Shown piece by piece: positions 61,828 to 64,000 of a stretch of DNA of 64,000 nt (positions are counted from its first letter, which is position 1; each line of letters opens with the position of its first letter). The notes under the pieces were generated by a model. That model worked only from the letters and a program-made list of their open reading frames with translations, was not told the DNA's origin and ran no database searches. The stretch spans positions 62,001-126,000 of the forward strand of contig CAWFPL010000006.1 of NCBI GenBank assembly GCA_963817785.1, given 5' to 3'. This DNA comes from JAKALD01 sp963817785 (GTDB lineage: Bacteria > Pseudomonadota > Gammaproteobacteria > Burkholderiales > SG8-39). The position numbers were made by a program, and so were the translations under genes.

Positions 61828-63252
61828 ATGGCCGAGATTTTCGACGAAATGCATGCGACGGATGGGTGCATGCGCGCCCATTACGCCCCATATCAGGACT
61901 GGCTGTCCCTGATGCCGCCGGCGCACATCGCCCAGAAGCGTGCGGAGGCCGACTCGGCGTTTCACCGTTACGGCATTACGTTCGCGGTCTATGGCAAGGA
62001 GGCGGGCAAGGAACGCCTGATTCCGTTCGACATCGTTCCCCGCATCATTGCGCACTCCGAATGGCAGATGCTCGAGCGCGGCTTGCGCCAGCGGGTCGGC
62101 GCGCTCAACGCGTTCATCCAGGACATTTATTCCGGCCAGCGCATCGTCAAGGCCGGGCTGATCCCGGCGGAGCAGGTGTTCTGCAACGCGCAGTACCGGC
62201 CCGAGATGCAGGGCGTCGCGGTGCGCAACGAAATCTATTCGCACATCGCCGGCATCGACATCGTGCGCGCCGCGCTGCCGGGCGGCGACGCGGCGTATTG
62301 CGTCCTCGAGGACAATTTGCGGGTGCCCTCGGGCGTTTCCTACATGCTGGAGAACCGGCGCATGATGCTGCGCCTGTTTCCGGAGCTCTTCGCCCGCTAC
62401 AAGGTGCTGCCGGTCGAGCATTATCCGGACTTGCTGCTCGACACCCTGCGCCAGGTCGGGCCGGCGGGGGTGGACGACCCGACCGTGGTGGTGCTGACCC
62501 CCGGCGCCTACAACAGCGCCTATTTCGAGCATGCCTTCCTCGCGCAGCAGATGGGCGTCGAGCTGGTCGAGGGCAAGGACCTGTACGTGCACGACGAGAC
62601 GCTGTTCATGCGCACCACGCAGGGGCCGCTCCGGGTCGACGTCATCTACCGCCGCATCGACGACGATTTCCTCGATCCCCTGGCGTTTCGCGGCGATTCG
62701 GCGCTGGGCGTCGCGGGCCTGCTCTCGGTCTACCGCGCCGGGCGCGTGACGCTCGCCAATGCGATCGGCACCGGCGTCGCCGACGACAAGTCGATCTACC
62801 CGTATGTGCCCGACATGATCCGCTTCTACCTGTCCGAGGAGCCGATCATCGCCAACGTGCCCACTTACCAGTGCCGCAAGGCCGACGAGCTGTCCTACGT
62901 TCTGGCCAACATGGGCGACCTGGTGGTCAAGGAGACCCACGGCGCGGGCGGCTACGGCATGCTGGTCGGCCCGGCCTCGACCCGGGCCGAGATCGACGCG
63001 TTCCGCGAGCGGGTCAGGGCGGCTCCGGACAAATACATCGCCCAGCCGACGCTGGCGCTCTCGGCCTGCCCGACCTTCGTCGAGGCCGGCATCGCGCCCC
63101 GGCACATCGACCTGCGGCCCTTCGTGCTCTCGGGCAAGGGGGTGCGCATGGCGCCCGGCGGCCTCACGCGCGTGGCGCTCAAGGCCGGCTCGCTGGTGGT
63201 GAATTCGTCGCAGGGCGGCGGCACCAAGGACACCTGGGTGCTGGAGAGCTGA
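61828..63252 (+). CDS. Circularly permuted ATP-grasp protein
   Basis: 474 residues of the CP_ATPgrasp_2 family. Blocks include FNAQYRPEMQGV-like region near 120-135, YCVLEDNLRVPSGVSYMLEN near 160, VVLTPGAYNSAYFEHAFLA near 220, VVKETHGAGGYGMLVGPAS and C-terminal QGGGTKDTWVL. These proteins occur beside an alpha-E protein and transglutaminase-like genes, and are thought to ligate or modify peptides; the reaction is not settled. ATG 61828 is the family start. The alpha-E gene follows 2 nt later. Confidence 0.9.
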   Translation: MAEIFDEMHATDGCMRAHYAPYQDWLSLMPPAHIAQKRAEADSAFHRYGITFAVYGKEAGKERLIPFDIVPRIIAHSEWQMLERGLRQRVGALNAFIQDIYSGQRIVKAGLIPAEQVFCNAQYRPEMQGVAVRNEIYSHIAGIDIVRAALPGGDAAYCVLEDNLRVPSGVSYMLENRRMMLRLFPELFARYKVLPVEHYPDLLLDTLRQVGPAGVDDPTVVVLTPGAYNSAYFEHAFLAQQMGVELVEGKDLYVHDETLFMRTTQGPLRVDVIYRRIDDDFLDPLAFRGDSALGVAGLLSVYRAGRVTLANAIGTGVADDKSIYPYVPDMIRFYLSEEPIIANVPTYQCRKADELSYVLANMGDLVVKETHGAGGYGMLVGPASTRAEIDAFRERVRAAPDKYIAQPTLALSACPTFVEAGIAPRHIDLRPFVLSGKGVRMAPGGLTRVALKAGSLVVNSSQGGGTKDTWVLES

Positions 63253-63254
63253 GC

Positions 63255-64000
63255 GTGCTGTCGCGCACCGCCGATTCGCTCTACTGGATGGCGCGCTATA
63301 CCGAGCGGGCGGAGAACACCGCGCGCCTGCTCGACGTGACCTACCGCATGTCGCTGCAGAGGCACGCGGCGCAGGGCGGCTACTGGGGCGCCGCGCTCGG
63401 CATCACCGGACTCGAGTCGGCCTACAAGGCGAAGCACGGCGCCATCACGGCGGCCAACGCGCTGCACTTCATGGGGATCGATCTGGACAACGGCTCGTCG
63501 ATCCTCGCCTGCCTGCGCGCCGCGCGCGAAAACTGCCATGCCGTGCGCGGGACCGTCACCTCCGAGGTCTGGGAAACGCTCAACACGACCTGGCTCGAGG
63601 CGCGCGAGTCGGTCGGCGGGCTGCTGCAGGGCGCCATCCAGGGCAGCGAGCTGACCAGGTACCTGGAGTGGGTGAAGTTCCGCTCCCACCTGTCGCGCGG
63701 CGTGACGGTGGGAACGATGCTGCAGGACGAGGCGTTTCACTTCATCCGCCTGGGCACCTTCCTCGAGCGCGCCGACAACACCGCGCGCCTGCTGGACGTG
63801 AAGTTCGACGAGCTGGCGCCCGAGGAAGCCCCCGGGGACGAGTACTACGAGTGGGGCGCGCTGCTGCGCTCGGTGTCCGCGTTCGAGATCTACCGCAAGG
63901 TGTACCGCGACGTCATCACGCCGCCGCGCATCGCCGAGCTGCTGATCCTGCGCGACGCCATGCCGCGCTCGCTGCACGCCTGCATGCGCGAGGTCGATCA
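63255..64000 (+). CDS. Alpha-E domain protein, 3' end beyond window
   Basis: Starts with GTG at 63255, 2 nt after the ATP-grasp stop, and stays open to the window edge (about 248 residues). The opening LSRTADSLYWMARYTERAEN and an internal LERADNTARLLDV repeat are the alpha-E family signature, an all-helical domain. It is the standing partner of the permuted ATP-grasp protein. Function unknown; the next genes in such operons are usually a transglutaminase-like protein and a proteasome-like peptidase, which would lie past 64000. Confidence 0.9.
   Translation, partial: MLSRTADSLYWMARYTERAENTARLLDVTYRMSLQRHAAQGGYWGAALGITGLESAYKAKHGAITAANALHFMGIDLDNGSSILACLRAARENCHAVRGTVTSEVWETLNTTWLEARESVGGLLQGAIQGSELTRYLEWVKFRSHLSRGVTVGTMLQDEAFHFIRLGTFLERADNTARLLDVKFDELAPEEAPGDEYYEWGALLRSVSAFEIYRKVYRDVITPPRIAELLILRDAMPRSLHACMREVD

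Overview
The window reads as chromosome of a very GC-rich, respiring Gram-negative bacterium, most likely a betaproteobacterium (Burkholderiales-like). The evidence is a cytochrome bc1 operon, a Bug-type solute receptor, several ABC importers for organic acids, lipoprotein and Tat signals, and tightly packed genes with 1-14 nt overlaps. I see no rRNA, tRNA or CRISPR array. The assignment is an inference from gene content, not from a marker gene.

Layout. 1-6746: a membrane protein cut by the window edge, dinB, a UvrD-like helicase, an aldo/keto reductase, and a cytochrome b561 flanked by two YceI-family proteins. 6789-17935: a visibly less GC-rich catabolic island. A divergent LysR regulator faces a one-directional row: class III CoA-transferase, AcuI-like reductase, acyl-CoA-dehydrogenase-like protein, a three-gene glutamate-mutase-like B12 enzyme (E-, S- and L-like genes), a Bug receptor, a TSUP permease and a methyltransferase. 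17970-20584: an SsuABC/TauABC-type importer. 20706-22341: a Lar-like mini-protein, two toxin-antitoxin modules (one toxin frameshifted) and an IS3-type transposase scrap. 22376-31362: a seven-gene minus-strand sugar operon (glk, gnd, a HAD phosphatase, pgi, pgl, a GH15 glucoamylase, zwf) that would take alpha-glucans to glucose, glucose-6-phosphate and the oxidative pentose phosphate pathway. 31614-38433: S41 and M16 peptidases, a DHA2 efflux pump, and a Cys-repeat peptide with a partner. 38486-43848: petABC and a P3A proton ATPase. 44006-51406: a Liv-type importer with a LivM-LivG fusion, a SMUG1-like glycosylase and a PaaK-like ligase. 51407-60861: a MetE-like protein, an OFA transporter, a B12/radical-SAM protein, a two-subunit molybdenum hydroxylase, an alpha/beta hydrolase without its serine, and an MFS gene broken by one TAA. 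61002-64000: a beta-carbonic anhydrase and the ATP-grasp/alpha-E pair.

The most interesting system is the island at 6789-17935. By-eye alignment of the E-like subunit with clostridial GlmE (recalled from memory) shows the coenzyme-side residues kept but nearly all glutamate-binding residues replaced. No methylaspartate ammonia-lyase is present. Together with the CoA-transferase, reductase, dehydrogenase-like protein and carboxylate receptor, this suggests an undescribed B12-dependent carbon-skeleton rearrangement used to catabolise some carboxylic acid other than glutamate. Other points include a 59-nt three-tier hairpin before the TSUP gene, a direct-repeat operator shared by glk and the glucoamylase gene, an 11-bp-phased GTCAG array, and several single-base lesions.
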